From positions 8,806,846-8,870,845 of the forward strand of contig NC_088779.1 in assembly GCF_954871325.1 (NCBI RefSeq): 64,000 nt of DNA, in the 5' to 3' direction. Under the pieces are notes generated by a model. That model did no database searches and was not told the DNA's origin. It saw nothing but the letters and a program-made list of their open reading frames with translations. This DNA comes from Gordionus sp. m RMFG-2023. Taxonomy: Eukaryota; Nematomorpha; Gordioida; Chordodea; Parachordodidae. The position numbers and the translations under genes were made by a program. This document shows, in pieces, positions 48,303-60,700 of this stretch. Positions within the stretch are counted from its first letter, which is position 1, and every line of letters starts with the position of its first letter.

Positions 48303-49997
48303 ATTTTTATAAATAAGGAACTAAGTATTTCTTTTTAGTGCCAATTTGCAAATTGTAGTTTAAAAATTACGTATTTTTAAAGATTTTATGGATATTGAAA
48401 GTGTTGTGTTTTTATAAATCTATCTCATTTTTAAGATGAACCTTTATGTTATTTATTGTATTTTATTTTGTTATCATTTAATTAATTATTTAATTAAATA
48501 AAGAAAGGGAGAGTCATTTTTTTTATGGAATAATTATACACTAAAAATTGTATTCATTATTATATTATTCGCGATTAGAAATTGATTTGAAATAAAAAAG
48601 AGATTACTCGAAATAATTTAGATTTTAAATTATGTATTTTTTTAAATTAAATTTAAAACACCTTTATGAGAATGAATACTTATTTAAATATAAATTAAAT
48701 ATTATAAATCTTTAATGAATATTATATTAATAGATTTGTTTTATTTTTATTTTATTTTTTAAATTTATTTTTATTTTTTTAAAAATTTTCTATTTTTAAT
48801 ATTAAAAAGATTACAATAAGATAAATTTTAATTATAATATTAAAAATATACATATTATATCTATTAAAATAAAAAAAAAATTATATATGTAAGCGACAAT
48901 GTGTTATTTTTTTAACTTTAAAACATTTTTTATAAGGTTTTTAATTTAAAAAACTGATTTTATTGGAAATATATTCCAGCATGTTTAGAATATATCTTGG
49001 GAATTGTAGACAATTTTTCCCTTAATCTTTGAGTCATTTATAGTTTATATAAAAAATTTACGGAAAAACGCATATAAATTATATTAAGTTTAAAAGTTCA
49101 TAACAAAATTGTCTGAAATTCATGAGGTAGGTATTCCAAACATTTATGGAATACATTTCCGGTAAAATCAAATTTTTTAAATTAAAAGAAATGGGCTAAA
49201 AAATGATTTAAAGTTAAAAAAAATAACACAATGCCTGAAAAAAGACATTGCCACTAACTTATATATTAAAATAACAATAAAAATTCAATTAATCTATGAA
49301 ATAACAAATCATCGATTACATTAATAGATTAAGTTAAATATAATATATAATCTAATTAATTGATTATACTTTACAGATATCATCAAATAATTTAATCGCT
49401 GAAAAATGAAATTAAAATGACAAATCTAAACATTTTATTCAAGTGTGTATCCAAGTTTCGCTTAACATGTAAATCATTTTTATCATGATGTAATATAGAC
49501 TGATTAAAATTGTATAACTTCGTTTTAACAATTTTTTACAAAAACTTGATATATATATATAGAAAACTGGGAGTTTGACAGTTCTTTAACTATCCTCTTC
49601 CTTTCCCTCTATTTTTTGGGTCTTAAATCCAACCCCATTCAATCTAGGTATGGTAGAGCTTGGTAGACATAATTTATTAATTTTCAGCTTGGTTATCATA
49701 AAAATCAAAAAATACGTTGCCTGCTAATGGCTATACATTTAATCAATATAATACAATTATGATAATTTTTATATAACCATTTTAAAAAATAATAATCAGT
49801 GTAAATGATTTGAAGAGACACATTAATTATAAGTAAAATCAATTAAATACATGGGATTAAAATAAACAAAACTTTATCATGTTAATATATCTTAAGCGAT
49901 ATATAAAAAATGAATATAAATACATGTCTACACTTAAAAGATCAAGCAAGCGCCAATATATTCTCAACAAAACAAAATATATGTTGTACATACTTAA
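48303..49997. other. gene-free AT-rich interval with a diffuse inverted repeat
   Basis: A segment near 48895-49060 (CGACAATGTGTTATTTTTTT, GGAATATATT…) appears inverted at about 49105-49255, possibly the arms of an old AT-rich palindromic element. No coding content. Confidence 0.35.
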
Positions 49998-50005
49998 CAT
50001 CTAGC

Positions 50006-50565
50006 CAGCGTCTACATGAGCGGGAGGGGTAGGAACAGTTTGCATCCTATTTTTTTGAGGGGGTAGGCGGCTTTATGGGGGTAGGATAAAAAAAATTTTG
50101 GGTTTATCTATTAAATTTTGAGATGAAATAGCACAAAATTTATTGCTGTAAATACTTTTATTATAGAATTAATAATAGAATTCATCGACCAAATCTATAT
50201 ATTGCAAACAATCATACATATTGTTTTCCAAATAAACTATCCTTTTAAATGTAATTTAAAAGGTTTAGATATTTCAGCAAGCTCATAATGCCATAATAAT
50301 TAATTCACTGTAAATAATAGAGGTTTTAATTGAATTTATTATCTAAAAAATAAATTCTTTATATTCACAAAATATCAATAGTTGGTACTAGAGATAGATT
50401 AATTTAAGTTATCCTTTATAAATTCTTTGAAAAGACTATCAATAAATTAAATACAAAGATAATAAGAGACACCGCCGCCGAAGGTGGCGTGAAATTTTTA
50501 GAGGGGTAGGCAAAGGTTTTTGAAGGGGGTTTGCATCCAGTGAAAATCCTGTCATGTAGACGCTG
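50006..50565. mobile_element. 560-bp non-autonomous hAT with perfect target duplication
   Basis: 14-bp inverted ends CAGCGTCTACATGA / TCATGTAGACGCTG are exact. The flanking 8-mers CATCTAGC (49998-50005) and CATCTAGC (50566-50573) are identical. G-rich subterminal tracts lie on both sides (GGGTAGGCGGC; GGGGTAGGCAAAGG). No transposase. Confidence 0.85.
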
Positions 50566-50944
50566 CATCTAGCAAATTATTAAATTAATTTTTAAAATAG
50601 ATGAAAGATATTACATAATATTTATCCAAAATAGATAACGTGTTTGCGGCATTCATTTTCGGCCAGATTGTAAAAATCATTTTCAAATCATTTGCTATTT
50701 TATCAAATGAATGACTAGACTTCCCTTAATTTGCCATAAGTCAGGAAATGTTAATTTGAAAAAAATGATTGAGATAATATTATATTCTTCTTTTAATAAA
50801 TTTCATATGTATAAATATTCTTGATAATTAATTTATGAGAAAATTAAACATTTTTTTATATTTCTAATTTTGTATTATTAAAGATACAAAAAATTATCAT
50901 CTACAATAATACCAAAACAGTTTCGCAATACTATAACAACTCTA

Positions 50945-51127
50945 AAAAAATTAAAACGGCCAACTCAATATTTCTTCCAGAATAATATTACGAAAGCCTG
51001 AAGATTTTGTCTCCAGAAAAAACAAAGGTTTGGATATCTATTAGCGAAATCTCCATACTTTTTTGGCTAAAATATTGAGTTTGCTGTTTATAAAAATAGG
51101 CTCAAAATGAGCCATTTAACAACACTA
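50945..51127. mobile_element. MITE of the TAGTGTTGTTAAACGGC family, left end eroded
   Basis: AAAACGGCCAACTCAATATT on the left; GGCTCAAAATGAGCCATTTAACAACACTA on the right (the longest stretch is split by the GAGCC hairpin). Confidence 0.6.
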
Positions 51128-52640
51128 ATTTAAAAAGTATATATTCCCAAAATGTTTGCAGAAATTTTTTTAACATTCATTCATGTAATATTTTCATGGA
51201 AACAGCTAGCTTGAAATCCTCGATTTCTATAGCCTCTCTAACATCATTGCCCTTGGAAAATTATGATAATTTAGAAGGCGATCAACTAGTTCGTGAAGTA
51301 AGCTAACATTTTTTTTTATTAAGATATAAAAAACAAATAAATTTTACATATAACGACCATTTTAATATTGTGAAAAGCAATTGAAATAAATATGTTAATA
51401 AATTTTACCCTTTTAACTATAAAATAGGAATTCTAAAACATTTATAGCTTAATCTATAATGAAATAATTGCTTTATGAAATTAGCAACCTAATTTGGCTC
51501 TTACTATGTATGATCTTAATAAGTTATGTTATATAAATATATTTTTTAATAATTTAGAACACTAAATATTTAATAATATATATTTTAATTTATATCATAA
51601 TTGTAATAATAGACTAACTTCATATTACAATATTTTTAAATTTCAGTTATACCAAAATATATTTGATTTTTATCAAAACTTAAACAATAAAATTAATGTA
51701 GTCATATTTAATCTAAATTTATAAACAAATGTTAAATAATTCTGATGATATAAGATTTCAGGTCAAATTTATCAGTGGATTTTTCGAAAAACTTTAACAC
51801 TTTATTTTATTATAATTGTAAAATATTTATTTTATATTTGAATTAATTAAATTTATGGATTACTCTTTATCTTTTATATATATTTATAAATATTATATTT
51901 AATTGAGTAATTTATTTAGTTTATAGCTACTATCTAGGTATATACTTATATTCCCAAAAATACTCTATATTTCAACCTCCAAATTTTTATTCTATTTTAT
52001 CTCACATTCTTATTTCAATTCAGATGCCCTTAAAATAGTACTGTGATTTATTTAAGATCCTTATGTTTTTTTCTAATATATGGCATTTATTTATTTAATT
52101 TAACAAAATTTTAGTGTAATTTTTTCAAAATGTCTAAACAAATTAATTAAAGAAAAAATTTAATAATTAGAATTATATATATCATTTTAACCAAAAAAAA
52201 TAAATAACACGATGTAAAAATCTAACCTTTTTTAAAAAATATTTTGAAAAAAATTATATATTAACCCTAGCCTTGCCCACATCTGTCCTAATTTGATTTA
52301 TCCAAAATATACAATCATATTTTATGAGATGTATGTATAAAAAAATTTAAATACTTTAAAAAAATTTATATTTATGGTTTAAATATTTTCGTTTTATTGA
52401 AAATTTTGTTGCAAATAATGTGACAAGCATTGTTTGCTCAAACCCATAAATTCTAATAAGATGACTAGGATTTTTTTTATTATGCTGAAGATATTTATAA
52501 AATTTCAATTTAATGTTTTTAATCCCCTAGGATTCTTAAAAATTTCGATTTCCGCCAAATAAATATATATTACCTAAACTACCGATTTTGCTAAAAGACA
52601 CCCAAATCTTTCTGTCATTTTTTGGCGAAGTTTTGAGACC
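51128..52640. other. gene-free AT-rich interval
   Basis: Nothing recognised beyond AT-rich sequence and a small less-biased patch at 51195-51300 without a coding signature. Confidence 0.35.
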
Positions 52641-52649
52641 TAGATATTT

Positions 52650-53050
52650 TTTTTAGCTAAAATAAGGGTTCGGGACTCACTTTCCCCATCCCATATCGAA
52701 CCTTTGAACCCGAAAATTAGATTTATAAACTCGGACCTGAATTCGTTTTTTTTCCTGACAGATGTTCAGAAATATTTAGCTGTTATGATTTATTTCTTTA
52801 AAATAATAGTTAAATATAATCAGGTTAAGTCCAAACTTGACAAGTTTTTTTAAAAAAATTTACCAATACCGGACCGAGCTTAGGTTCAGCCTGCCTGGAT
52901 TGAGCCCTATATTTAAATTTTTTTAGCCTGGACCCATACGAACCTGGCAAAATTTTTACTGGGTTCAGGACCCTGGCTTAAATCTGGATTTAGTTAGCTC
53001 TTTTTTTTAAAAAAAAATCTACTAAATCGTGGTTTTTTAACAACACTACC
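52650..53050. mobile_element. decayed hAT-like MITE with GGGTTC subterminal motifs
   Basis: Right end GGTTTTTTAACAACACTA. Internal GGGTTCGGGACTC and GGGTTCAGGACCC patches are placed symmetrically. The left end is not clear. Confidence 0.4.
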
Positions 53051-54770
53051 AAGCCGGTGTAGGGGAAATGATGAAGAATTTAGATTTGCATCGAATGAAA
53101 CTCGCATAAACATAATATAAATTTGTCTACAAATTATATTTAATATATTTAGGTTTAGAGATTGTTTAAATGAAAAACTGTCATAAATTATATTAATGAA
53201 TCGCGCTAACTATGGATGAGGGGTAAGACTGTAACAATTTTTTTTTAGCAGGGTTTGGAAGTGTAACCCAGACTAAAAAAAATAGTTCCGTTTCCCACAA
53301 ATTTTTAAAATATTCTGATTCAACTTTCTTGGATTTAACCCGGTTTTAAGCTTTTGTTATTGAAGGAATGCAAAAAAAATTCTATCTTTGTTTTTATCTT
53401 TAAATTAATATGAATGAATCGAATGATTAATATTTAATACGAATAATTATATGATTGAAAGATCGCATTCGTGAGCGTGATTTCCGATTCTTAAAATCGG
53501 AACTACATCTAAAAATAAATTTCTATGAATCATTTCTATTGATTATTTATTTTAATTTTTTTTTTATCAAATCTATTATATTTAATTTAATTACTCATCG
53601 TTTAATTTGTCGGAAAATCCTAATATTATTTCAATTTTTTTGCCTAGCTAGGAAAAAGTTTGTCTACTTTTTTTAAATTCTGTATAAAGACGTGTCGAAA
53701 ATTTTAAAAAATTTGATTCGCAAACTTTTGAAACTTTATCAAAAAACAAGAAATATGTTTTTTTTTATTATAAAATAAAAACATGTCCAAAATTATTTTT
53801 AGAAAATTTCAAAAATTTAACATTTGTTTTAATTAGAATTATAAAATATCGGAAAGTTTTGAAACAAGATTTTAGACATAAAAATTCAAATTGAGTAAAA
53901 TGAGAAATAAATTTAAAAAAATAATTAAATAAGAAAAGAAAAGAAAAGGAAGAACTAAAAAGATAAAATACTCTATCTACTTTACCGAAAATACGGACTC
54001 ATAAAAAATATTATTCCTCACAAAATAAGTAGGGAATTTGAATAAAATTTAGATAAATAAATCGATACAAATACCGATGTTGAATCGGATTGAAGGATAT
54101 CGTCATTAGTGGTCAGCGCAACCCGAGGCTTGGCCCGCGTGCGAGGCCAGACATTTTGTTCAAAATATTTTTTCGGCCGGGCCGTTTTTAAAAGTGATAT
54201 AAAATTACGATATAGCCCTAGATCATACCGATATTAAGCATTTATGTACTATATATAATAAATAGGCTTTTCTCTCTTTCTTTCCTTTACAATTTTCTTA
54301 TAAAAATTAAATTTTATTTATAATTTTTTGAATATCATTAAAGTTATTTTAATTAATATTACATTAATTCTTAACTTTTTTTATTACACAAAAAATATAA
54401 CATTAAAAATATTAGTAATTTTTTATTTTAATTTATTTTTTGGTTTTTAATTGGGGGGAAATTTTAGATTAAAATTATTTGCGTCATTTTTGTATTATTA
54501 AATAATTTGTAAAAAAAAATTAATTATAATTTTTTCAATTTAAAAATTGATAAAAATAAAATATAGAAATTTTTTTTTATTATAATAAAACTATGTAAGA
54601 CTTTAAATGACGTTTTTTAAATATCCGAAAATGTTATATTATGTCATTTGGTGGAAACATATATCAAATACGGAGGTTGCCATGCCTTCACAGTTAGCGC
54701 AAATTTGCAGCAAAGTACACAAAAATACAGCATATTTTGCTTATTCCGCCGCGAATTCGTACTATATGAA
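53051..54770. other. AT-rich interval upstream of the Raf exons, no exon recognised
   Basis: Contains a MITE-like GC patch at 54112-54195 (GAGGCTTGGCCCGCG; CGGCCGGGCCG) and ATTCG-rich repeats near 53410-53500. The first Raf exon could lie in this region but I cannot identify it. Confidence 0.3.
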
Positions 54771-54773
54771 TTC

Positions 54774-54966
54774 AGGGTTAAACGGCTCGATTTAGCCCAT
54801 TTTAAATTAAGATTTTTGCCAAAATAACATTTCGCAATCCTCTAGGCTTCGTTGATAAATATCCAAACCTTTCTGCCATCTATGAGCGAAATCTTCAAGC
54901 TTGCGGGATATTTTTTAAGCTAAAATATTGGGTTGGTTGTTTTAGAAAATCGAGCCATTCAACACC
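54774..54966. mobile_element. MITE of the TAGTGTTGTTAAACGGC family, ends eroded
   Basis: GGGTTAAACGGCTCGATTTAG on the left; AAATCGAGCCATTCAACACC on the right; the internal family motif AAACCTTTCTGCCATCTATG is intact. Confidence 0.55.
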
Positions 54967-55425
54967 AAAACTAAAATTATAATTTTTTAAACTACCCACC
55001 AATAAGAGTTTAAAAACCAGTATCAGAACCAAAATTTTTTAGGAACCGGAAAAAAAAATTCAGAATCGGATGGGAATTCTTTATTTAGTCTAGATTCCAG
55101 ACTCAAAGAAAGAAAAGAGAGTAGAATTAGAATAGCCAATCTTAAAATTGCCTTTCAAAATATGTTTGGGACTTGCAAACTAACTCGACTTTCTAAAACC
55201 CTGTAAGTGATTTGGGTCTAACTTAAATTTGTGGTTTTTTTTAAAAAAAATCTGAATAATTAGAATTTCTTTGGAAATAAGACAAAGCAATTAGTGATTT
55301 ATATTTAACCTTATTACTTTCTTTTATTTTTACGTGAAATTTATTTTTAATTGTACCTTGATTAAACATTAAATATTTTCCCCCAACTTCATTATAATTT
55401 AGCAAATTTATAAGTCATATTTGCC

Positions 55426-55472
55426 TATAAAAGGCGGTTATCGAGTTTCAGGGGTTCAGCCATTCGTCAGTC
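55426..55472 (+). promoter_or_regulatory. candidate core promoter: TATA box and initiator
   Basis: TATAAAAGG at 55426-55434 is followed 32 bases after its first T by an initiator-like TTCAGCC (A at 55458) and by TCAGTC at 55467. The spacing is that of a textbook pol II core promoter. It lies 2.2 kb upstream of the first recognised Raf exon and 15 bases before the ATG of a small open frame. Chance occurrence in AT-rich DNA is possible, but the GC-richer context argues against it. Confidence 0.35.
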
Positions 55473-55595
55473 ATGGCTACATGGTTTCGCAAAATCGTAG
55501 ATGCTGGGATCATCCTGAAGGCGGGAGTTGAAAATCAGCATAACTTAAGGGCTGAGTTGATTGTTGCTAAAAACTTGATTCTGAAATCGAAATAA
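55473..55595 (+). CDS. small open frame downstream of the candidate promoter, unrecognised
   Basis: Forty codons beginning MATWFRKIVDAGIILKAG and ending NLILKSK, stop TAA. Its composition is markedly less AT-biased than its neighbourhood. No signal peptide or domain recognised. A donor-like GTAGAT after the eighth codon would give a phase-0 exon, compatible with the phase needed before the Raf exon at 57615, but this is speculation. Confidence 0.25.
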   Translation: MATWFRKIVDAGIILKAGVENQHNLRAELIVAKNLILKSK

Positions 55596-55729
55596 GATCG
55601 ATATATCAAGGATTAAGTGATCACGATAATATAGCCGCTAGTGTATTATCGTAATTCAGTGGCGCAACCTTTTCCTTTGAAGATGCCCAATTATCAATAT
55701 AAAAATCACATATTAGATAAAAAAAAATT

Positions 55730-55990
55730 GAATCGTTAAATAAATTGAATATATGATATTTTATTCATTGGGCTTATTGAAAAACGATTACGAAATCGAA
55801 TAATCAATCTTCGTATTCGATTTTTTTTTAAATTTAATCGAGCTATCCGTATTTATACGTTTAATAAAATTTACTATTCGTATTAGATTGGGATACCTAC
55901 GAATAAATTATTCGCTTATAATTCGTTTCGTATTTATTTTTTGAATAGGCCGGCCTAGTATTCATTTGCGATTTGAGAATTCGTCAATTA
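55730..55990. repeat. TTCGTATT/ATTCG-rich repeat
   Basis: Related in style to 10620-11110: alternating CGAAT and ATTCG segments in both orientations. Probably a decayed MITE. Confidence 0.35.
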
Positions 55991-57298
55991 TACAAAATAT
56001 GAAATATTATTTTAAAACCTAACCGTCCTTGTCGATCTGTCGATCGGATAAAAATATATTATACATTTTGATCAAAGAAAAAAGTGCAAGCCAACAAGAT
56101 TTTATACCGGTGTGTATAATCATATTTTTAAGCATGTTATGCAAATCAGGAAATATTGATTTTGGTAAGAGTTTCAATAGGAGATGGATTGTTTTTTTCG
56201 AGAATTTTCCTTTAAATTTTTATATTATAAAACAATATTTTTTTTCCATTAATAATTCAATATTAGTGGAAGGTAAAATTTATAATGGTATATTAATGTA
56301 AATATAATATTGCCAAGCATAAAATTAGTTTATAATATAGGAAATAGGAATTAAACCCGTTTAATGCTTTCTATATTTGGAAATTTATAAAAAAAAATTT
56401 CGACAACATATCAATAATTTTAATAGTAAACGTCAGTTTTTATGATCAATATCGAAATAAAGAAAATATCCAGTATAATTCAAAGATGGTTTTTTTAAAA
56501 CAATTATTTGAACATATTTGTAAATTGAATTAGATGAAAATGCAATATTGGTCATATAATTTAGAAAAATCTTTATTGCTGATTCGTGAATTTTTTATGT
56601 AACGTAACTGCAAAACTCTAGTTGTCTATTTATTTTGCATCTTACCTGTATAAATTCATAAAATATTCAAAAATAAAAAGGATTATTTGTTTTTTCAAAA
56701 GATAATAAATTAGCTAATAGCTCGCTTAGCCTGAGTTACTTATTTTTGGATTTGATTATACTTTGTATTAATTATAGCTTTAAAGCTATATTTGATAGTT
56801 TTTATTTTACTAGTGGCTTCAATCGATTTTCTTTTTCAATCTAATATTTTCTTGAACTTCTCAGCCCGTTATGGCGAAATACGAATAAAATAAAAATGAA
56901 GAGTTTGTAGATGGTAAAAAAAAGGCACTAATGAGGTATAGCTGCACAATAAGATTGCTTTTATGGGCAATAAGCGCATATATATAATGCGAGGGGATTA
57001 GTCATTCGGAAAAGGGCTTTAACTCCTTATTTTCTATCCTCATCTAAAGAAGTGATTCAATTTTGGTTTGAACAACGTTTAGACATTTTTAAATTAAGTA
57101 ATTGTACATTTCTCATACATTTATTTTTAAAATATTTACATTTTTAAAATTTATTTACTATTAACATTTGCATTATTTTGGTTCGTGAGTGCCCAAAAGA
57201 CTCAAGGCATGAAAAAATTGGTAATGCCCTAACTGATTTTTCTCTTTGCTGGTGTACACACAATACTTTATCCAAATTACACCACTGTAATATAGATG

Positions 57299-57460
57299 TA
57301 GTGTTGTTAAATGGCTCTATTTGCGCCGATTTATAAAATCGGCTAACTAAATATTTTAGCCATTTGCCTAAATCTCGGATTTCGCTAATAAATGTCCAAA
57401 CCTTTGTGCCATCTATTAGTAAAATCTTCAGGCTTGCATAATATTTTATTGGATAAACGG
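57299..57460. mobile_element. MITE of the TAGTGTTGTTAAACGGC family, right end lost
   Basis: TAGTGTTGTTAAATGGCTC, AAAATCGGCTAACTAAATATT and the internal GTCCAAACCTTTGTGCCATC are present. It breaks off after ATATTTTATTGGATAAACGG, about 150 bases before the Raf exon. Confidence 0.6.
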
Positions 57461-57614
57461 GCGCAAATAAAGCCCTTATTATAATTGTTTAATATTCTCG
57501 AACTGTCGAGACCGAGAGAATCAATAAACATATAAAATTCCTGTGAAAACTTAAATTTTTTATTTTAAATTTTTCAATTTTTAAAAATTTTTTTTTTTTA
57601 TTTCTTACTTATAG

Positions 57615-57716
57615 TTGGAAAATTTGAGAAACATCATGAGGCTCACCAAGGAAAATTTAGACGCGTTACATGCCCATTTCTCCAATCTAAAGAATCCTCC
57701 GTCTTTATATCTAGAG
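57615..57716 (+). CDS. Raf gene exon encoding the BRAF-specific region
   Basis: Acceptor TTATAG, donor GTAAAT, 102 nt, phase 0 at both ends. By recollection of the human gene, BRAF exon 2 is also 102 nt, phase 0, ending at the Glu of IYLE, exactly as here. The exon encodes LENLRNIMRLTKENL, DALHAHFSNLKNPPSLYLE. Confidence 0.85.
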
Positions 57717-60700
57717 GTAAATATAAAAGAGATATATAAATTATACAAATTACTAATCCCCATACTATATAATATAATGTCCATCATAAGATGCCCCATA
57801 TTGCCATATTCATGAAAATATGTAACTCTTTTTACAATATTTTTTTAAAAAAATTAAATTTTGAAGTGCCATTTATTTTAAGGGTGAAATATCATTCACC
57901 TGATCCCCAGATTAATTTTTTGATTAAAAAGGGTAGTATAACATGTTCACCCCTCTAATTCGTCTTCTATTTCTTTTCCGTTCAAAAGGTAAGCGGTGAT
58001 CGCAATGTTTTGTGAAAACCCCTCTTTGAGTTTAGTGTCAACTTGATAATCCTTAAGATATCTTAACTAAAATATTTACTTCATTATGAACCTTATATAG
58101 TTCAATTACTCGAATATTGGTTCCAGATTAATTTAAGGACTAAGCCCTGTAATGGATTCATTTTTTCCGTGAGTCTCATTAATATAGCAGATTTATTTAC
58201 AGATATATGGCTCATTCTTTAATTACGCCATTTTTAATTCTTAATTTTTTTTAATACTTATCCGCCATTTTTCTTCCGGTATTTTCCGAATCTGAAATAT
58301 TATTTAATTTATTATCTTTGAATAACGGATTACCATTTTTTTTAAGGTGAAAATACTCAAATAATTGTATGGCCGACCGATTTTTGTTATCCAGTTCCAT
58401 GCCAGTATGGACCTCTTTTTTTACTACCCATAAATCGAGATACACTATCTTATTATTGACAGTTACACTGACTCTGGCTTTACCCAAAACTATAGAAAGA
58501 AAGAGATAAAAAAGTGTTTAACATATATATTACCCTTTTCAAGGATTTCCTTTTGCCACTAATTACGATACTATTTATATACCATTCAAAACGCCCCCGT
58601 GTCAAAAAGCTTTCCAATGTCGTAATTTACATCGAATATCGCTTTACAGGAAAATATCCATAAATGTCAATTTCAAACTGTTACTTACAACACTTAGGAA
58701 TGGGCTGGACTGGTTAACGTCTGAATAAAATTTATTCGGGCCTGACAAAAAAGTTATAGAGCAAGTGAAGTGAATCTAATTCTCTTCAACATTAGAAATA
58801 GCTTGTTTTTTTGTTGTTCAACTACATATATTTCGGGTTAGGCCTTATATAAAAATCCGCGCCGAGGCGGGCAACCTTAATAAAAAATTCGAAAACTGCT
58901 GGACAAAATCTAAATTTCATTCAGGCCCGGCTGAAAATTTTACCATAAAAAAAAACTAATTTCGATAAAATATTTTTGGCTATTATATCCCTGGCTGGAT
59001 TTTGTTTAATTCAGTTTTGGCCAAAATTGTAGTTTGAACATTATAATAATGGTTTTTTTTTACTTTATAAAATAAATGTAGGAAGCCTAAACTCAAAAAT
59101 TTTCCATTAAAAAAAAGGCCTTAAAAGGAAACGCGAAGCGTTCCAATTTTTTTTCTAATATGTAATATTTAATTTAATTCCATTTTTTTTCTAAAAATAA
59201 CTTTATATTAATTATCAATTTATTTTCATTATTAATATAAAAGAGATGCTGCCTCTCTCCCACGTGGATTCATGTGGGAAAGAAGAGGGGAATAAAAATC
59301 AATTTTCGATAAAATATAATAAATAAAAATGTCATCAGCATTTAATTAATTTTTTAACTTTTTTTGTTTCATAATATTTCATTGTATATATATTTTTTTT
59401 AATAAATAAAATTGGGTAATATAATACTTTTTCTGCCAAAATATTTTTTAGCTAATTTTATTTTAGCAGATAAAATATTTTAAACCGGAAAATAATATTG
59501 TGTATATTAAAGAAATGGCGTCCTTTCTTTTATTTTGAAAAAACTTTCAAAAAAAATTATCGACCAACCGATCAAAACAAATTGGTCCGATAAGTTTTTG
59601 AACTCGAATTTCATCTAATTGACAACATATCGGGGAAATTTCCGTGGTCAATGTTGTTAAATGGCTCGATTTGAGCCGATTTTTAAAAATGGCTAACTCA
59701 AGATTTTAGCCAGGAAAATATTGCCAAAGCCATAAATTTCGTTAATAGATGTCCAAACCTTTGTGCCATATATGAGCAAAATTTTCAGGCTTACATTATT
59801 TTCTTTTAGATAAAATATTGAGTTAGCCGTTTTTAAAAATCGGCTTAAATCGAGCCGTATAACAACACTATCCGTAGTACGGTTTGAATTGAACCTTTAA
59901 TATGCAATTTAAACATCAAACTCAGTCTTTCGAACGATAAGCATAAGAACGGCCGAATCTTATGCATATATTGATAAATTCCACATGATCAATTAGTTTT
60001 TTTGTTTAAAAGAAAGAAAAGAAAAATTCTTTTAAATCTTTTACAATACGCGTTATATTGCTTTTACCACATCTGAGGATTTTTTAAATATTAAATTTTT
60101 AAAACAAATATAAATATCGAATTTTTTCAAGTAATAAAAATACTCTGTGTCTTTGCTTGTTAATTTATAGTCATTTAAATAAGAAGCATATTAAATTCGA
60201 ATGATCATAAATTTAACAAATATGCCTTCCATTTCATTTAACCGTTATGCTTCATTTATAGTAAACTCGTTATTAATGTAGCGTTATTACAGCTGATTCA
60301 GTTTATAAAATTAATTTAAGATAAAGCTAAAATAGAGATTTTTATCGAATTGGTTATTTTTATAATCGTCTCTCGTATTTTTTATCAACGCATAGCAAAA
60401 TATGTTTTTCAAATTTTATCTTAGCCTTATCATCATAACACTTCATATTTATAAATTTATACCCTATTTATCGGCTTTTTTGTAATAAAGCCACGCTTGA
60501 ATATAATATGTTTAAATGAGGCCTTATAGTGCGCACAAATTGAGCGTTTCAAATAAATAGCATCGCGCAAATTGTTAAAATTACCGTTTGGCATTAGAAA
60601 CCATTTTTAAAAAACGCAAACTGGTATCTTTCAATTCTTTTTTTATTCATTCATCTTGCAAATTGGTCTATGACCAGTTCTTTAAGAACTCGGTTTTTTT

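Noticed and set aside
57605-57799. Minus-strand open frame opposite the Raf exon
   Set aside because: It is the antisense shadow of the real exon, whose plus-strand product matches Raf.
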